DNA of 64,000 bases from Casuarina equisetifolia. Lineage: Eukaryota; Streptophyta; Magnoliopsida; Fagales; Casuarinaceae. How positions within the stretch are numbered: position 1 is the stretch's first letter; each line of letters opens with the position of its first letter. The stretch spans positions 29,225,258 through 29,289,257 of the forward strand of contig CM052354.1 in assembly GCA_028551475.1 (NCBI GenBank). The letters run 5' to 3'. This document shows positions 1 to 10,434 of the stretch, in pieces. The translations under genes were made by a program, and so were the position numbers. The notes under the pieces were generated by a model. It was given only the letters and a program-made list of their open reading frames with translations. It was not told where the DNA came from and did no database searches.

Positions 1-1840
1 GAATGATGGTGTGCTGTGCACCTGCATGAAGGTAGTTTAACCCATGGGCGGCGCCGATGCATATTTCAAGCCTTTGCTTCCAGGTAAGAGATGGATGATC
101 GTTGTTGCAAAGATAATCACGAAGGGCCCCGCGAGCCATATAATCGTAGACGAGAATCATCTCATTGCCTTCATCACAATATCCAATCAATGAAACCAGA
201 TGGCGGTGGCGAAGCCGGGAGAGCATCTCGATCTCGGTCTCAAACTCGTGGGCCCCTTGTTGAGAATCAGGCATCAGCCGCTTGATCGCAACTGGGTCGG
301 ACCCACCATCGATGAACCCTTTGTACACGTTACCAAACCCCCCGACACCAATCACGAGAGCTTGGTCGAAGTTGTTGGTTGCTGCTTTGATCGTATTTAG
401 TGAAAAGTGGGAACAGAGACGAGACCGTGGAGATGATATGTGAGTCTTCATTGAGTTGATTTGAGGATAGGGCTTCTCGGCGCTCTTGCCCTGCCGGAAC
501 GTCAAGAGCCATAGAAAAAATACCACAGCGTAGCCGAAAATTCCACCACCAATTGCAGTAGCTATTGTTGTTCCGTTATGGTTTGGCTTCCTTCGAATTG
601 GGCGGGGACTGGGTTTGGAGAGATTGCCCTCTAAGCGGCTTGTCCTAAAAACTTCGACACCGTTCAACATTCCATGTAGTTTGACGGAGAGGTTTATTAT
701 CTTCTCACCTTCTCCGTCGAATATTGGAACGGCATAGTCTCTATATACCGGGACATTGCTTATACTACTCCATTTTATCTCGTCGACAGCATTCTCAGTG
801 ATTTGGTCTGCTATGAAAACACGGAACACTTTTTCGCCGGTGCCCTCATAATCTGGCGCAAAGTTACAAAAATGTAACCTAACCAGGTAAACAAATGCAT
901 TATGTTCGGGGAAATTAAAGGTGAGGTTTTTTCTGCTGTTGTGAAGTACGTGGCGGGCAGACAGATAAACCATTTCCGGTGCAATGAACGCAGGCATCTT
1001 GCTAAAGTCTACTTCAACAGAACCTGGCTCAACGATGCTATCAGAGTATACCCAGTAACCCCTATCCTCACTCCATCTTCGGAACATGCCGGTGTCTTCC
1101 CTGGGTGAGATGGGGAGGCTTCCAACGTTTACTCTGTATACCGTCTCCAAAGCAATTTCGTCTGCTATGCGGTAGGGCTTCTGCTGGCCTATTAAAGATA
1201 ACCCTTCATGGTCAGGTGGAGTGTAATAGAGATAGGTAGGCATGGACACTATTTCGATTCCGCTGATAAAAGCATATGAATTGTTGGCACTTGGAGTGCA
1301 GGTTATGCTCAAGGTCTGACTCTCCTTAAGGGTGACACAATATTCTCTGGTTATGTTATACTCGGCACTAAAATTGGCGGGTCTGAAGTCGCTGAGGAGA
1401 ATGAAAGGACCAGCTTTGACAGAGAATATGGCGTTAGAGGAAGGAAATCCGGAATACCCACTTGAAAGAAAGTAGAGTCGAATGAACTTTGCACCGGCAG
1501 AGAGCGGGAACGTGTAGGTGAATGCGGAGAAGGAGATCCGGCCACTTTTGAAGGGTGCTTTTGCAGCTGCGGAGTTGTGAGAATCCGTGAAGGCAGTTGC
1601 AGTTGCCTGGTTTTGTGATTGTTCAGGCCGGAAAAAAATTGAATTAACATCTCCAATCCAGACCCTATCGTCAACATCACTTGAATCCTCAGCGGAGCCA
1701 CAGTCGAGAAGAATAGTTTCATCTGGAACATAAGGAGGCGGCGAGCCACCGGCAACGGTGCTCCTCAGGTGGTGCAGAAAGAAGGCTAGGGAGAGAAGGC
1801 TTGTCCAAAGACGTGTTTTACTTCCGTCTTCGTTCCACAT
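1..1840 (-). CDS. CrRLK1L (FERONIA-like) malectin receptor kinase, 3' end outside window
   Basis: A single frame with no stop runs from an ATG at 1838-1840 to the left edge (613 codons, no intron, as is usual for CrRLK1L genes). In order: hydrophobic signal peptide (about residues 10-30), tandem malectin-like ectodomain (about 35-440, with YAFISGIEI, YRVNVG and VRLHFC motifs), transmembrane helix (about 455-475), then a Ser/Thr kinase domain starting FSLNTIKAATNNFD with glycine loop GVGGFGNVYKG and catalytic Lys in VAIKRL. The sequence stops at HTII, just before the HRD catalytic loop, so the activation loop is not visible. The family perceives RALF peptides and cell-wall pectin at the plasma membrane; the ligand of this copy is unknown. 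It is the only copy of the local cluster without disabling mutations in the part seen. The exact orthologue (FERONIA, MEDOS-like or other) cannot be settled. Confidence 0.9.
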   Translation of the reverse strand, partial: MWNEDGSKTRLWTSLLSLAFFLHHLRSTVAGGSPPPYVPDETILLDCGSAEDSSDVDDRVWIGDVNSIFFRPEQSQNQATATAFTDSHNSAAAKAPFKSGRISFSAFTYTFPLSAGAKFIRLYFLSSGYSGFPSSNAIFSVKAGPFILLSDFRPANFSAEYNITREYCVTLKESQTLSITCTPSANNSYAFISGIEIVSMPTYLYYTPPDHEGLSLIGQQKPYRIADEIALETVYRVNVGSLPISPREDTGMFRRWSEDRGYWVYSDSIVEPGSVEVDFSKMPAFIAPEMVYLSARHVLHNSRKNLTFNFPEHNAFVYLVRLHFCNFAPDYEGTGEKVFRVFIADQITENAVDEIKWSSISNVPVYRDYAVPIFDGEGEKIINLSVKLHGMLNGVEVFRTSRLEGNLSKPSPRPIRRKPNHNGTTIATAIGGGIFGYAVVFFLWLLTFRQGKSAEKPYPQINSMKTHISSPRSRLCSHFSLNTIKAATNNFDQALVIGVGGFGNVYKGFIDGGSDPVAIKRLMPDSQQGAHEFETEIEMLSRLRHRHLVSLIGYCDEGNEMILVYDYMARGALRDYLCNNDHPSLTWKQRLEICIGAAHGLNYLHAGAQHTII

Positions 1841-2060
1841 TGTAGCGCAGAGGGAGAGAGAGGGAAGCACAGAGAGAGAGAGAGAGAGTGGGAAAGGGAG
1901 GTAAGCCGAAACCTTAAAGCTCCGAAAAAAATCAAAAGAAAGAAGCAACCAAAAAGTTTTTTCAAAATCAAACCCCGGACGACTCTGTGACTCGTTGATT
2001 TTGTTTCATAGCCCACGTTGAGGCCTATTTTGATACGAATAGACTTTTTTTCTACATACT
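1841..2060 (-). promoter_or_regulatory. 5' flank of the intact receptor kinase, GA-rich leader
   Basis: Directly upstream of the ATG lies a GA/AG-rich tract (about 1850-1888), as in the third receptor-kinase copy. Around 1985-2050 is a block (GACTCGTTGATTTTGTTTC then a CCCACGTTGAGGC-like stretch) that recurs near 5885, 15225, 39655 and 45135. The repeated position upstream of several copies suggests a conserved 5' UTR or proximal promoter. No TATA box or transcription start was assigned. Confidence 0.5.
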
Positions 2061-2639
2061 AGACAATAAAATCTCACACTAAAAGGAAATTACTTATAAT
2101 ATACCATATTATATAAGGTTTGATTATCTCACTCCTTAAGAAACCTTTGGAGAAGAGGTGGATTTTATCTTTTCACACTATATTAGAGCCAATCGTTTTT
2201 TTTGGTAATCCATCCCAGCGACAAATTGCATGGCCAGAAACATACCAGCCGGAACGAATGAAAGGTACTCTACACTCTCCTCTACGCTGTTAGCATAGCT
2301 TGTGTTGCCGGTGTTAACTTCTTGTGGTGATAAAAGCTGAGGTGGCGCAACGGGTAGACGTGGCTTTGGACTTGGTCGACAAGAACCTCGGAAAAGAGTT
2401 AGGCTTAGGTTTCTCATATTAGGTTGGTTTGTTTTTACATTATTACATTGAATTCAATTAAAGTCTTCAGGCTTTCCCGATTGGTCCGTTATGAGAATCT
2501 TGGCTTTTGGACCTTAACGAATAAAATAACGCAAAAGACGAAGACCTTCGAAATCTTTTGTAGGCGCTTGAAATCTTAAACGAGTTCACTTTCTATAGAA
2601 GATAAGCCTAGCCGACATAGCATTTCCTCTATTCCCACT
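2061..2639. other. Intergenic, no gene recognised
   Basis: AT-rich spacer. One open frame on the minus strand (2178-2417, 79 codons) resembles no family I know and has no visible splice context; I treat it as chance. Confidence 0.4.
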
Positions 2640-3440
2640 AAGAGCTCTTCAGTCATAGGGGCTTGGTAGAATGTGATTTCATGGTTGTTGAATTATTGAC
2701 TTGCAGAGCGACATGAAGGCACGTTGCAATCTCATTACCATGTGTATCATTTGAAAACAAGAGCTTAATCATCTCCTGCTTCTCATAATTCTTACCAGAA
2801 ATACCAGGGTCATCAACCAATGTCATCACAGTCCTGTCTGATGATTCTCCTGCCATACCCATTTTGACGTCTTGGCCGAGATCGCTCAAAAGTCCTACAA
2901 AGCAAGCTGGACGCTAACTGTCCGTTCTCAGCACGCAAGGCACGAAAGTCCATCCCACTTTTTTATAATTCTGAGAAGCTCAGACCGCATCTTTCGTATC
3001 ATCAAGCTAGTCTTTCAGAATCAGCTTTTTGACTACCAACCTCTGCGTGTCCTTGGTTACTGCATCGACGGTCAGAAATGGGGACTTCAACTCAGAAGAA
3101 AAATGCAATAAAGACAAAGAGTGGAGCGGAAAGGTGCTACTTGATAAAACACATGTGAAAATGAGTAGTAGGATTCCAGAAGCTTATCATTCTTAGGACA
3201 AGCACAATCTTTTAGGAATATTTAACAATAAGCAAAACAACCCTTTATTTGTGGTAAGAAATATTTGTAACTTATAGGAATAATACTTATTTTTCCTTTA
3301 ATTCACTTTTCAATATTTCATTCTATTGTTTATCAAATTTAAATCTTAATAGAGTTCCAATTATCTTAATAGCTAAAGGAAGACCATCACACTTTTATAC
3401 AATCTATCAGCTTAAAATTTTTTTATTCTTTCTTTCTATT
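2640..3440 (-). pseudogene. CC-NB-LRR resistance gene relic (linker and NB-ARC2 pieces)
   Basis: Two separated scraps of an RGA/RPP13-like CC-NB-LRR gene read on the minus strand. At 2653-2889 an open stretch resembles the linker before the P-loop (LVDDPGISGKNYEKQE followed by IKLLFSND), but the P-loop does not follow. At 3368-3394 the reverse strand reads KCDGLPLAI, the GLPLA motif of NB-ARC, followed within about 15 codons by a stop. The 3160-3440 part is closely similar to 36160-36400, where a longer version of the same gene survives. The kinase motifs and LRRs are missing, so this is a dead fragment. Confidence 0.7.
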
Positions 3441-3815
3441 TTACGAAAACTTTATAAGAATATATGATATAAATATATTTTGCCATCTTTCTTTTACGGT
3501 TCCAAAGGCAAACCCTCAAATCCCCGACCAGCTTATACACCTATCTCTAGAACATTTGTTGAACTTTTAAGCCACGTTGCCCAAAAGTTAACTCGAAATG
3601 GAAAGAACTCGAAGAACATTTCAATGGGCCAGAGAAATCCTTTTAAGCGGCGTTTTCAAGAATATAATCTCATTTCAATGGCCTTTTCAAAATCACTTAT
3701 TATGCCATATTTTGTTATTCTTTGATTAAACCAAAAGATTACAAAGATTTACTCTAAATATTTCTTACTGTCACACTGCCTCCAAGAAGTGGAGTTTAAG
3801 ATCTGATTTCTTAAA
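3441..3815. other. Spacer with start of a segmental duplication
   Basis: No coding gene. From about 3697 to 3815 the sequence (ATTATGCCATATTTTGTTAT onward) matches 36637-36753, the spacer between the NB-LRR pseudogene and the third receptor-kinase copy. A chance open frame at 3480-3725 has no recognisable product. Confidence 0.6.
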
Positions 3816-3975
3816 TGTAACGGGCTTAAGAGTAACTGAGGGACCACACCACTAGCCTGGCTTTTGGCTCAGTGGTTCCTTCGTTACAATTGGTATCGAA
3901 AACAGGGGAACCACTGAGCCAAAAGCCAGAACTGGCTAGTGGTGTGGCCCCTCAATTACTCTTAAGCCCATTACA
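3816..3975. mobile_element. Palindromic TRIM-derived element (LTR, PBS, inverted LTR)
   Basis: 160-bp element flanked by the direct repeat TTAAA (3811-3815 and 3976-3980). The left half is LTR-like (3816-3888, TGTAACGGG to CGTTACA) followed by ATTGGTATC, a primer-binding-site-like start. From about 3907 the same LTR-like sequence continues in inverted orientation to 3975, giving near-perfect inverted arms. The LTR is related to the TRIM array at 11909-13220 (shared TTTTGGCTCAGTGGT core and the ATTGGTATC that follows). The paralogous block at 36749-36753 carries a single TTAAA and no element, which confirms insertion. It could also be described as a MITE, but the PBS-like centre favours a TRIM origin. 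Confidence 0.75.
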
Positions 3976-3980
3976 TTAAA

Positions 3981-4440
3981 CAATTGGTTAATGATGGTTA
4001 ACGCATGAAACACCTGAATTGGGTTTCCTTTCCTATAATTATATAAACTGCCACATTTTCTTTCGGCTTTTCCCCGCCGTCTTTTCAACTCTCTCATAAC
4101 CACTCTCGCGTGCTGGATTTTTCAACTCCAGCACAAAAAGCACCTCCAAGCATTCGCTGAACTTGAATGCTAGGTCAAGTCACATGATGTCGAGCCATTA
4201 CCACTGAAAGAAAAGGAAAGCAAATAGCAGACCAGATGTCAATTGGTTTTGAAAATGAGAGAAAAGAAAACAGCACCAACGGATCCCCGTCAGTTGTCCA
4301 AATGTTGTAGTTTGAATATGAAACAGCCTTTGGAAGTGAGCATACCAACCAAAAAATGTGCAGCACACACAAGTATGGAAGAAATAGCCTCAGCGTTTTC
4401 CCATTTCCATCGCGGCTAGGAGGTTATTTCTAATCACAAA
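3981..4440 (-). pseudogene. 3' tail of a lost CrRLK1L gene
   Basis: This stretch matches the 3' flank and last codons of the third receptor-kinase copy (36755-37220), including the shared run near 4110-4360 and the stretch reading GAATATGAAACAGCCTTTGG. Upstream of about 4440, where the kinase domain should be, the similarity stops. Only the end of the gene survives. The matching orphan 5' flank lies at 5880-6260, so the coding body was lost or replaced between them. Confidence 0.65.
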
Positions 4441-5215
4441 CAGATAGCTAACATCTTGGGAGGAGGTGATAGTGTCAATGTCTATTTCCAATGGCTCAAA
4501 CTGTTGCAATGACGAAGTGTTTTAGTCTATTAAAAATATTGTACCATAAATCTTATACTATTTTAAATTTTATTATGAAAGATTTTTTACTAAATAATAT
4601 AGTATGATTTACTATAAATGAGGTTAAATTCAAATCCCTAACGATCATGATAAACTTTACAAGACTAATCAACTGAGTGATAAGTGAAGAAGATTAAGAT
4701 TGATTTGGATTTTGTTGAAAACCATATTTATTTTCTCTACAATAGCTATTCATCTTTAGAAAATACTTCATGGAAATTTCTATGCTACTGGACTTGTGAT
4801 CCAAATGATTAAATATAACATAACTTGCTTTGGATGAGACTAAAACCAAATCTCTTATCGTTACAGTATAAGAGTTTTGTCACGTCATTCTTATTATACT
4901 TTTTTGCGTAATTAATATAAATTATGTGTATTATGTCACGTTATGTATATATCCTCTTACATAATACCTTGGGTTGGTGCTTTTTAAATTTGAATTCAAA
5001 TCTAATTAAAGAGTATTCTTATTCAAAAACCCATTTAACAGTAGTTGATATTTCATTTATAAAAATGGTTTCCAAATTAGAGTTATACAACATGAAACTT
5101 TTTCCATACCATTCCTAACAATTTTAAATGCAGCCGTTAATTTCACTTGGTTCATAATTGTTAATTGAGTATTATAGTTGGGCTGGTAAAAATTGTAATC
5201 CTTTTTTGGCTACTT
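4441..5215. other. AT-rich spacer
   Basis: No gene recognised. The part from about 5030 resembles 6820-6975, the intron-like sequence before the translocator exon relic there, so it probably belongs to the translocator duplicate that follows. Confidence 0.4.
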
Positions 5216-5480
5216 AAAACACATTTGGCTACCAACACCCTGGAGACCGTGACACCTTTTAGCTAGTTGGAAGTGTGTTGAAATGAGTATTTGTGTTTGG
5301 ATTCTCAATCCTGGTCTTTAATGATTGTTTCTACTTCTATTCTTTTGTCTTTTATTTGCTCAAAGAACTTTTATCTAAGTGATGTCTAAAATATTGTTCT
5401 TGGCAAGAAACAAAAATTCAACAAAAATTGGTATTGGAACGGCTACTGCTATTGCTAGTCCACCAACAAATGTAATGATG
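5216..5480 (+). pseudogene. Triose-phosphate/phosphate translocator relic, copy 1 (last two exons)
   Basis: About 5225-5310 is a damaged version of the exon encoding [15 protein letters not shown] onward, and about 5405-5475 a damaged version of the following exon (GNKISTQ then IGTAIAIA). The intron between them is retained, so this is a genomic and not a processed copy. Reading frames are broken. It is similar to the better preserved copy at 6820-7285. Confidence 0.6.
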
Positions 5481-5635
5481 AGAGGGATGTTTGAAATTTA
5501 AAATGTATTCTGAATGTGTTTTTCTTCATTATAAATAAGTATTAAAAGCGGTGAATTTTCTAACAATCATCATTAATACTTCAAATAGAATAAAAAACTA
5601 AATATATAAAAACAAGTAAACTTATGTAATAGCTT
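5481..5635. other. Spacer shared with other translocator copies
   Basis: Non-coding sequence resembling 7790-8010 and 43910-44100, the 3' flank of the other translocator relics. Confidence 0.45.
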
Positions 5636-5880
5636 CTTGAGATGGTGGCACCTCCTACGCCTGTAGTTGAAAATGTATTAAAACAAGCATTTATGATTAG
5701 ATTCTTAATGTTGGTCTATAATAATTGTTTCTACTTTCTCTCTTTCGTCTTTCGTTTGCTTAAAAAACCTTTTATTTAAATAGTGTTTGAAATATGGTTC
5801 TTGGCAAATAACAAAATTTCAACATAAATTAGTATTGGAACAATCATCGCTATTGCTGGAGTAGCAATATAGAAAAGGAA
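5636..5880 (+). pseudogene. Triose-phosphate/phosphate translocator relic, copy 2
   Basis: Tandem partner of the preceding relic. About 5640-5715 matches the penultimate exon (VAPPTP then LKQAFMIRFL in damaged form) and about 5810-5872 the last exon (IGTIIAIAGVAI read from ATTGGAACAATCATCGC). The intron is kept. It ends abruptly at about 5880, where an orphaned receptor-kinase 5' flank begins. Confidence 0.6.
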
Positions 5881-6260
5881 ATTGACTCGTTGATTTTGTT
5901 TCGTAGCCCACGGTTCAGTTCTGCTTTGACACGAATGGACATTTTCAGGGTTTGTTTTACCACCTTTACAGTCAGGCAAAATCGTTTTTTTCATTTTCCC
6001 CGGTCCTTTGTCTGGCTGTGGAGAAAATGCAACGCTCTGACAATTTTTATTAGGCCTAATAATCCTATCACAGCAGTCATAGAAAAATAAGCTTGACTTT
6101 TTCAATGCTTTAAAGTGTTAATTAATGTTAAGATTTGTCCAAATGTTCGAAAAATGATACAAATGATTACCAAGTCTCGCTTGCTCTACTTTAGAACTGT
6201 GAAAAGAAGAGCCTCATTTTTGCAAAATCTACGCAAAGTGTGAAACCTGGTAGCGTTAGA
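5880..6260 (-). promoter_or_regulatory. Orphan 5' flank of a lost CrRLK1L gene
   Basis: Closely similar to 15225-15580, the upstream flank of the second receptor-kinase copy, including the block GACTCGTTGATTTTGTTTC and a downstream TTTTCATTTTCCCC region. In this strand sense a receptor-kinase coding region should lie at lower coordinates, but translocator relics are found instead. It is probably a dead promoter. Confidence 0.6.
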
Positions 6261-6369
6261 GGGAATTGGAACTAGGATGGGCTTCAATCGGCGGTGAGAG
6301 TGGCAGGAGAAGATGAACAATCGGTGAAGATTGGAATTTAGGATATTTTACAAGATTTTTTAACACAGG
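6261..6369. other. Short spacer
   Basis: Nothing recognised. Confidence 0.4.
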
Positions 6370-6730
6370 TCTTTTTTATCATCTCATACCATCTCTCTTA
6401 GGGCAATAGCATCCTTTCTAGCTATCAGGTCATCTAGGCTGTTGGATACCTCACGTATCTTTGCTTGTATCTTTTTGACAGAAGAATTATGAAAAAGTAG
6501 TAGGAACTTTCATAAGTTACGTGCTGAGAAGGGAGATCTAGCCTCCAACTTGCTCTGTGGGACTTTTGGGCGATCTCGGCCAAGACGCTCTTTGATCATA
6601 GACCACTTCTTTCATATCACAATAGGCTTTGTGACTACGACGAACGCCTCCGCGTCTTCAATTAGTGCATTGACAGTCAGAAATGTCGTGTTCAACTACT
6701 GTAGTAACTGTTGCATGCTATCATTTTGTT
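6370..6730 (-). pseudogene. CC-NB-LRR relic, coiled-coil (Rx N-terminal) segment
   Basis: The minus strand reads a decayed Rx-type CC domain: LTVNALIEDAEAFV near 6690 and, further on, KIQAKIREVSNSLDDLIA then RKDAIALREM near 6400-6480. This matches the helix pattern IKEVSERLDDIAxxRxxFxLRE of RGA-type proteins. Several stops and a frame change interrupt it and no NB-ARC follows within this relic. The sequence near 6675-6690 also resembles the area near 3070-3090, so both relics may come from related genes. Confidence 0.6.
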
Positions 6731-6819
6731 CCTAGGATTATATAAGTCCATTCTAAAATTTCCTTGATTTGATTCACAAAAGTTAATTTATACCTCAAAA
6801 TTGTTAATTCAAAAGAAGA

Positions 6820-7285
6820 TATCTTTACCAAAATATTTTCAAATTAGAGTTATACAATGTGAAACTTTTTCTATACCATCCTTAATAATTTTTACTATGC
6901 TAGTTAATTTCACTTATTTATCATTCTTAATTGGGTATCTTATTTCGACTGGTAAAAACTATTATCTTTCTTTGGATGCATGAATACAGTTGGCCACCAA
7001 CACGTTGGAGAGGGTGGCGCCTCTTACACATGCAATTGGAAATGTGCTTAAACGAGTATTTGTGATTGGATTTTCAATCTTGACCTTTAGTAATTATTTC
7101 TACCCTTCTTTTGTCTATTATTGACTTAAAGAACCTTTTTATCTTAATGATGTCTAAAATATGGTTTTCTTTAGGTAACAAAATTTCAACACAAATGAAT
7201 TGGAATGGTCATTGCTATTGTTGGAGTAGCAATCTACTCTTACATCAAGGCTAAGATGGAGGAAGAGAAACAAGTGAGTATTTCA
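6820..7285 (+). pseudogene. Triose-phosphate/phosphate translocator relic, best preserved copy
   Basis: After a splice-acceptor-like ATACAG at about 6983-6989, the exon reads [18 protein letters not shown] then [12 protein letters not shown] (to about 7080). A retained intron follows, then an exon from about 7175 reading GNKISTQ, a 1-nt frame break, and IAIVGVAIYSYIKAKMEEEK. This is the C-terminal part of the TPT family, which exchanges triose phosphate for phosphate across the chloroplast inner envelope. All upstream exons (most membrane helices) are absent, so the product cannot transport. Copies at 5216, 5636 and 42790 share the same exon-intron layout. Confidence 0.75.
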
Positions 7286-9479
7286 TTTAAAGTACAAGAA
7301 ATAAAAGGACCATTGATTTTAATTTTTTATTTTAATTTTATTTTTTTAATATTGGTAGAAAGGTAAAACAACGTGAAGAGAAGAGGCCTAGACGTGGGGG
7401 AAAATTGTGTTGTAAATTTCTATATATTTTCTTATTATTTACCCATAAGAGAAAAAAAAATGTATCCTATTATCCTCGTGCAAGTTATTTTTCTTTTGAT
7501 CAATTTCCTTTTATTCAAGAGATAGACAATGGCTAATTTGCAATGATCTTGTGAATGAAAATAATAAATCACTTTTGTTATCACAAGTCATAACAATTGT
7601 CAAGGAGTGAACATAATATATAATAATTAAACAAAAACTTAAAAGTGCTACTTGTCAATCAATCTAGATTTGATCTTTATTCTTATTATGGTACGGATAC
7701 ACAAGCTCAAAATAGTTTGTCACTAGTACTACAACCATCTCCTCAATCTCATCTTGTTTTCTATAATGGTGTATAACAAATATTGAATTTTTATGTCTCG
7801 TTACTTAAATGTGAAGATGCATTGAAATTTAGAGTATATGTTGTATGTATTTTTCCTTTGGCAAACAAGTTTAAAAAGAAGTGAACTATATGATAATCAC
7901 TTAAAATCCTAAGGTATTAAATGAAGGAACACGTTTCTTTATAAAGTTATTATTTATTTATAAATATGTGAGTTTATTCATTTAAGAACAATAGAATATA
8001 AAAGCTTATCAATATATTTCAATATTAAAATTCATATAAGATAAAATCAAATTTGGAATATTCTAGTTATGATATACCAAAACATTTATCTAAGAATGTT
8101 TAACATTTTTCAGTAAAGAAGTTCTTGTACATATTACCTTTTTAATTCTAGTCAACAAAATTAGTATTTCAATAGCCTTATTTTGAAAACATCTATGATT
8201 TTGTTCAAATTATATACAATAAATATATACTAAGAAAGAAAATTTAAGAAGCTTTATAATCTAATCTTTTTTATAATTGTTTTAATCATTCACAATAATT
8301 TAAAATTTCAATCATTAATAATCTTATAAAGGCCTTGTTATATAAGGATACTTCGTCAAACTTACCCAATCTAAGTACACTAAGAAAACAAGTGTGCCTT
8401 GCTTTTAAAGTGAGACCCACAAAAATTATAATACAAGTTAATTGAGAGGAATTATTGAGATAACATTTTTGTTGTAAGAAGTTTATCCCTACATATAAGT
8501 CATTCAATGAAGTTGTGCTTGCTAATTCTACTTGACCATATCAAGTTAGGTTATTTAATCTCAATATTAATTTGACACAATTTATTATCTGTCTCTTTAC
8601 AATAATAAATTTTGGATAGCAAAGATTTAAAATTCTTTAGTTTTATATTTTTCCATGTACGACTCAACTCACCCCAAGTGTAAGGCAATAATTTCCATGA
8701 GAATCTTTGACTATAAGCAAAATGGAGGAAGATTAAGTTTAGATTTCTAATGGACTTTTACCAATGAGGGATTAGACAGCTACACTAACAACATGCCCCC
8801 TATTGCAATTTGGGTTTGAACATCTATACTATCATGCCACTTTCTACATAGATTTGACTTATCCAAATCAATAAAGGTGTTAAGAAAGAATATGAGATTT
8901 AATACCATGTTGAATATTTTATGGGGAATGATTAATATTCAACTTAAAATTCTAAACTATTGTGCGAAAGCATGACTGACTGAGTGTTAAGTCTATTTGG
9001 GGGGTTGTCGACCAAAAAGGGATCGACAAATTTCTTCTTCTTAGATCCCCTTATGGTGATCAACAAGAAAAGCACAAGGCTTTTTCAAGGAAGCACCCTC
9101 CAACTTAGATTAATTTTCGACGTGCTTTCTTACAAGTTCTTCCTCCTTAAATACTACTCAGAGACCTTCCTTCATGAGGGGTTCTGATGACACCCTACTA
9201 CTAGCAACACAGCTACTACATAGTTATCATTATCATGACTTCTACACGAAACCCTTAGGGAAACACAAAACGTGAGTTCCTTACACTAATGAGTGCTTTG
9301 TTCTGGCATAACCAAAACCACACTATTAAACAAAATATCACTTCCACCAGGCACATGCATGACAGGCTCCTTCTATCTTAATGAGAATAGGACAAAGACA
9401 TCACTTCAAAATAACTCCACCCCCTTTGTTCTTCATGGCACTTTTCCCTTTGTGCCCTTGGTTTCGTAACATAAACCTT
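7286..9479. other. Long AT-rich spacer, partly duplicated
   Basis: No gene recognised. About 7286-8050 is similar to 43270-44110 and so belongs to the duplicated translocator block. From 8050 to 9479 nothing identifiable; short open frames (8286-8507 minus, 8984-9187 plus) show no family signature. Confidence 0.5.
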
Positions 9480-10020
9480 TCCTCATTAAATACAATCTCA
9501 GTTTTCCTTCCCTCCATGAAATGAGATTTGTAACTTTGTTTTTATAGCTTCTATGCAATTGGAAAAATATTACAAAGGGTCTTTTTCATTCTACTACTGC
9601 AAATTTGCCTCAATATTTAATGTTACTTAGCTTTTGTTTCTACTCTCCTTGTGGTGACGACGTTGGAATACAGCCCAAAACTACACCAACCAAGGCCGTT
9701 CCCTTCCTACAAAAGCCCAATGCAGGAGAAAAGTTTCTTGGATATTCCACAGAATCCAACCATGGCATTCGAGTCAGACCCACGATTACCTGATGTGGTC
9801 CTTTAATTTAAGAGCATCTTGCTTCTCATGTTAGGCTAACCACTAAACTGGAGAGCAATTTGAATAAAAGTCATTATTGGCCCAAATTTTAACCCATGAA
9901 AGGGAAATGTACAATGGATTTTTAGACTCAAGGCTGCTACTAGTAGTTTTCAGTGAGTTGTTATTGACATATTGGCAAATAAAAGAGACTTAATAGTGGT
10001 TGAAGTGGCTGATTGTGCCC
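9480..10020 (+). repeat. Dispersed duplicated block D, copy 1
   Basis: Contains ACAATCTCAGTTTTCCTT, then GCATTCGAGTCAGACCC and TTAAGAGCATCTTGCTTCTC. The same series occurs at about 41966-42480 and, shortened, at 44555-44790. No protein-coding signature was recognised; origin unknown. It travels with the translocator and receptor-kinase blocks. Confidence 0.65.
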
Positions 10021-10429
10021 TGCTATAGAGTATCCACCTCTCTTTTCCATGTTAGAAACGTTGGCAGGTACAGTTCCAATATGCTTAGAACGTTTTTTTT
10101 TTCTCCCTCTTCTCTCCCTTCTGCAGAACTTACAAGGGCAAAATTTGCATTTAAGTCAGCATCTCATTAGCTTACTGAAGTGAGCTACTTAAATTTTGCA
10201 AGACCAACTAAGCTACCGGTAAACGGATCTCTATTCTATTAACTGTAGTTTTGGTGAAGAAATTAGTTCAAAAATTTCCATAGCCTGAAAGTTTCCCTTA
10301 TTCTTCGCAGGATAATTCAAAGGTCATTCACAAAGGATAGAACCAAGTTGTGTACTGCAATAAAGCTAGCAATATTGAACACAAAAGAATAATAAATGAT
10401 GAACATTCTAATGTCAGGACCAATAACTA
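10021..10429. other. Spacer
   Basis: No gene recognised between block D and the solo LTR. Confidence 0.4.
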
Positions 10430-10434
10430 CAATT

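Noticed and set aside
1351-1755. 134-codon open frame on the minus strand
   Set aside because: It overlaps the malectin-like ectodomain of the intact receptor kinase in another frame.
2178-2417. 79-codon minus-strand frame as a small gene
   Set aside because: No family signature, promoter context or conservation in the duplicated blocks.
8984-9187. 67-codon plus-strand frame as a gene
   Set aside because: No recognisable family on either strand and no splice context; left as spacer.
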